Below are positions 5,648-7,685 of a stretch of DNA of 7,685 nucleotides, piece by piece. This DNA is from Hyphomicrobiales bacterium (GTDB lineage: Bacteria; Pseudomonadota; Alphaproteobacteria; Rhizobiales; Devosiaceae): the NCBI GenBank assembly GCA_015487515.1, contig WFPQ01000305.1, forward strand, positions 1 to 7,685. The letters are read 5' to 3'. The notes under the pieces were generated by a model. It saw only the letters and a list, made by a program, of their open reading frames with translations, was not told where the DNA came from and did no database searches. The translations under genes and the position numbers were made by a program. Each line of letters starts with the position of its first letter. The stretch's first letter is position 1.

Positions 5648-7013
5648 ATTCCGCCGCCGGGGGTTGTTCAACCAGTGCATTGGACGATGGAACATCGCCC
5701 GGGTCTGCCCCCTGCGCACGCATTTGTCTTTGAATTTTCTTCGCGTTCACATCTCGCAATGCAACGTTCTCATCAAGCGCGATGGAAACAGCGACACCGG
5801 CAGCCTCGCCCTGGGCCATGCAGGGAGGGATTTCCCTTGATGATTTCTGTGCTTCGCTTTCACAGGAATAATGTCGTCCGGCGACAATCAGATTGTCGAT
5901 GCCCCTGGGCAGAAGAGCCCGGTACGGTGTGTAATAATCACGTCCCCGGCATACGCTGTCGGCAAAATGACGCCGGCTTTTCACGTCATCCCTTGTAACC
6001 ACATATTCCCCCTGCAGCAGACGGGTCTGACGGACCCCGATTTGTTCGGCAGCCCCCAGCATCCTGGCATTTTCAAATCCGGGCAGGTTTTCGCGGGCAA
6101 AGGCCAAAAGATTCATCATCCGCTCGCGGCCCTCATATTCGGCAGCCACCATGGATTCCGGCGACAAACCATCATAACCGGCCATGTGCGGGCAATTACA
6201 CCAGACGATTCCCGGGATCGGGGTCTTAAGCCACCACATGCCCCAGGCACCACCGATCACCCGGCGCGCCCGGCGATCAAGCTTTTTATATTCCTGCGGA
6301 TTTTCGTATTCGAACTTTTCTGCCCGTTCGGTATCCACCCCGGCCAGGCGGAATACCGTTGTCACAATATACTGTCCCTTGATGAAATCGGCCCCGGCTG
6401 AAGCTGCAAGATCAAGATCGCCGGTCGCATCCACCACCATGCTGCATCTGATGGCCTGGCGCCCCAGCTTGGTCTGACAGACTATTCCGGCAACCTTTCC
6501 ACCATCAATTATGGCTTCGGAGAACCAGCTATGCAGACGCAGGTTTATCTTCGCTTCCCCGACCAGATCGAGGCTGACGCGCTTCCATGTATCCGGATCG
6601 AATGCAACCGCATGAATTATTGGTTGCGGCATGCCGGTCTTGTGGAAGTCGATACATCCCCAGCGTGACCACTTTTGCCACATCTCCCAGCTTTTCAGGC
6701 AGTCCTGTGGCGGCGGATAGACGGCACCATCCTGGGCCTCCATGCGCTCGACAAATTCCGTGACAATTCCGGTGGTGACGATTTCACTTCCCCCATTCAC
6801 CATATCGTCCAGAACCAGAACCATTCCGCCTGAAGCCATGCCGCCAAGGTGATGATAGCGCTCCACCAAGGTGACCGAACAGCCGTTTCGCGCTGCCGAA
6901 ACGGCTGCCGACAACCCCGCCGGTCCTGCACCAACCACGACCACGTCACAGTCGGCAATCACCGGAATCTGCCTGCTTTTCAAAGTGATATGGTCAGTTG
7001 CTCTATCGGGCAT
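5646..7013 (-). CDS. FAD-dependent oxidoreductase (FAD_oxidored/PF12831-type)
   Basis: This 455-residue flavoprotein has an N-terminal Rossmann dinucleotide site: CDVVVVGAGPAG (22-33, GxGxxG) and the acidic Glu51 at the end of the second strand in LVER. It continues with GGMASGGMV (57-64), VVDATGDLDLAASAGADF (193-210), and QIGVRQTRLLQGEYVVTRDD (324-343). It ends with DNLIVAGRHYS and PPCMAQGEAAGVA near 373-408, the C-terminal FAD-binding part of this family. No transmembrane segment or twin-arginine signal is visible, so it should be cytoplasmic. Family members oxidise or reduce small organic substrates, but the substrate here is unknown. The start at 7013 is chosen because it lies 23 bases after the permease stop and shortly before the FAD motif; the open frame to 7196 runs antiparallel-free but out of frame through the permease gene and carries no conserved sequence. 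A weak AGAGAAG precedes the start. The ferredoxin of the operon is a natural electron partner (inference). Confidence 0.87.
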   Translation of the reverse strand: MPDRATDHITLKSRQIPVIADCDVVVVGAGPAGLSAAVSAARNGCSVTLVERYHHLGGMASGGMVLVLDDMVNGGSEIVTTGIVTEFVERMEAQDGAVYPPPQDCLKSWEMWQKWSRWGCIDFHKTGMPQPIIHAVAFDPDTWKRVSLDLVGEAKINLRLHSWFSEAIIDGGKVAGIVCQTKLGRQAIRCSMVVDATGDLDLAASAGADFIKGQYIVTTVFRLAGVDTERAEKFEYENPQEYKKLDRRARRVIGGAWGMWWLKTPIPGIVWCNCPHMAGYDGLSPESMVAAEYEGRERMMNLLAFARENLPGFENARMLGAAEQIGVRQTRLLQGEYVVTRDDVKSRRHFADSVCRGRDYYTPYRALLPRGIDNLIVAGRHYSCESEAQKSSREIPPCMAQGEAAGVAVSIALDENVALRDVNAKKIQRQMRAQGADPGDVPSSNALVEQPPAAE

Positions 7014-7036
7014 TTGTCTTCTCTGTTTTTGAGTTG

Positions 7037-7685
7037 CTACCAGCGCACGATCAGCCGTTCGGCGATCGAAACCATTGCAAACATCACAACGGAAAGGCCG
7101 GACGACATGAAAACGGTTGCATACAGCAGGGCCGAGCGGAAATTGAATGTTGAATCGAGAATCAGCGCACCAAGACCCAGGTCGGCACCAACCCACTCTC
7201 CGACAATCGCCCCGATAACCGAGGTTGTTGCTGCTATCTTGAGGGCGGAGAACAAAAAGGGCAGGGACGAGGGCAACCTGATTTTCCAGAATATTTCAGA
7301 TTTCGAGGCGGAAAGAATCCTGGCAAGTTCAAGCGCCTGGGGACTGACCGATTGCAGCCCCCTTACCATGTTGACAAGGGTGGGGAAAAAACAGATCAGT
7401 CCGGCAATTACCACTTTTGCGGTCAGGCCGGCCCCAAAAATCAGCACCAGAATGGGAGCGATGGCCAATATCGGTATTGTATTGATGAAAACCGCGATGG
7501 GAAAAAAGGCTTTTTCAACCGTCCTGCTGTGAACGAAGGCAACTGCAATCAGTATCGCGGCGGTATTTCCCGCAAGAAAACCAAGAACACTTTCATACAG
7601 GGTCGGCCAGAAATTTTTCAGCAGAATATCGAATTTGGCAACGAATGTTGTTGCAACGGCCGATGGTGTGGGCGCTATGTAGGAA
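7037..7685 (-). CDS. ABC transporter permease, SsuC/TauC (nitrate/sulfonate/taurine) type, N-terminus outside window
   Basis: The frame is open from the right edge to the TAG at 7037-7039, giving about 215 visible residues. It begins S-Y-I-A-P-T-P-S-A-V, close to the usual N-terminal region of this family, so only the first few dozen residues are missing. Several hydrophobic segments follow, including ESVLGFLAGNTAAILIAVAF, NTIPILAIAPILVLIFGAG, VIAGLICFFPTLVNMVRGL and a final span before the end SIAERLIVRW. The EAA-type loop that contacts the ATPase lies at about 7232-7330 (LELARILSASKSEIFWKIRL, then LPFLFSALKIA). IVGEWVGADLGLGALI is typical of SsuC/TauC/RibX-type permeases, which import sulfonates, nitrate, vitamins or precursors and various organic acids. 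An ATPase and a periplasmic binding protein are expected to the right. The substrate is unknown; the position as first visible gene of the catabolic operon suggests it imports that pathway's substrate. Confidence 0.9.
   Translation of the reverse strand, partial: SYIAPTPSAVATTFVAKFDILLKNFWPTLYESVLGFLAGNTAAILIAVAFVHSRTVEKAFFPIAVFINTIPILAIAPILVLIFGAGLTAKVVIAGLICFFPTLVNMVRGLQSVSPQALELARILSASKSEIFWKIRLPSSLPFLFSALKIAATTSVIGAIVGEWVGADLGLGALILDSTFNFRSALLYATVFMSSGLSVVMFAMVSIAERLIVRW

Noticed and set aside
5639..5719. N-terminal extension of the CoA-transferase frame up to 5719
   Set aside because: It overlaps the 3' end of the FAD oxidoreductase; the conserved domain starts after 5638 and a good ribosome site precedes that ATG.
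7014..7196. N-terminal extension of the FAD oxidoreductase frame up to 7196
   Set aside because: It overlaps the permease gene, carries Cys/Arg/Trp-rich sequence with no conserved motif, and the FAD site follows shortly after the start at 7013.
6849..7532. 227-codon open frame on the + strand opposite the FAD gene and permease
   Set aside because: It spans two real genes and their junction on the other strand and has no family resemblance.

Overview
The window is a moderately GC-rich, densely coded bacterial segment. Gene style, very tight spacing and the protein families suggest a Gram-negative heterotroph, plausibly an alphaproteobacterium. That placement is an inference from overall resemblance; no rRNA or other taxonomic marker is present.

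Left part (1-888, + strand): the 3' end of a gene for a very methionine-rich, apparently exported protein, followed by a small one-pass membrane protein ending in a SHOCT domain. The first codons in the window read P-L-A-M-A-Q-S, which looks like the end of a signal peptide with an A-M-A cleavage site, so this gene probably starts left of the window. Metal (copper-type) handling is possible but not shown.

Right part (939-7685, - strand, transcribed right to left): seven genes packed like one operon. In transcription order they are an SsuC/TauC-type ABC permease (cut by the right edge), an FAD-dependent oxidoreductase of the FAD_oxidored (PF12831) type, a CaiB/BaiF-type class III CoA-transferase, a crotonase (enoyl-CoA hydratase/isomerase family, CaiD-like), a 7Fe-type ferredoxin with a repeat-bearing tail, a DapA-superfamily lyase, and an aldehyde dehydrogenase resembling alpha-ketoglutaric semialdehyde dehydrogenases. 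Junctions are +23, +7, -4, +7, -4 and +18 bases, with ATGA overlaps at two of them. The operon runs toward the + strand pair, and the 50-base convergent gap shows no convincing terminator.

Taken together, the - strand genes look like a catabolic operon for an imported organic acid. Plausible steps are uptake, CoA transfer from a donor thioester, flavin-dependent oxidation or reduction with ferredoxin as electron partner, hydration or isomerisation of an acyl-CoA, cleavage, dehydration or deamination through a Schiff-base lyase, and oxidation of the resulting (semi)aldehyde. The substrate and step order cannot be read from the sequence. I do not recognise this gene set as a described pathway; that combination, the NPAAEK tandem repeat in the ferredoxin tail and the Met-rich/SHOCT pair are the points most worth a second look. 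I saw no RNA genes, CRISPR array, insertion sequence or attachment site.
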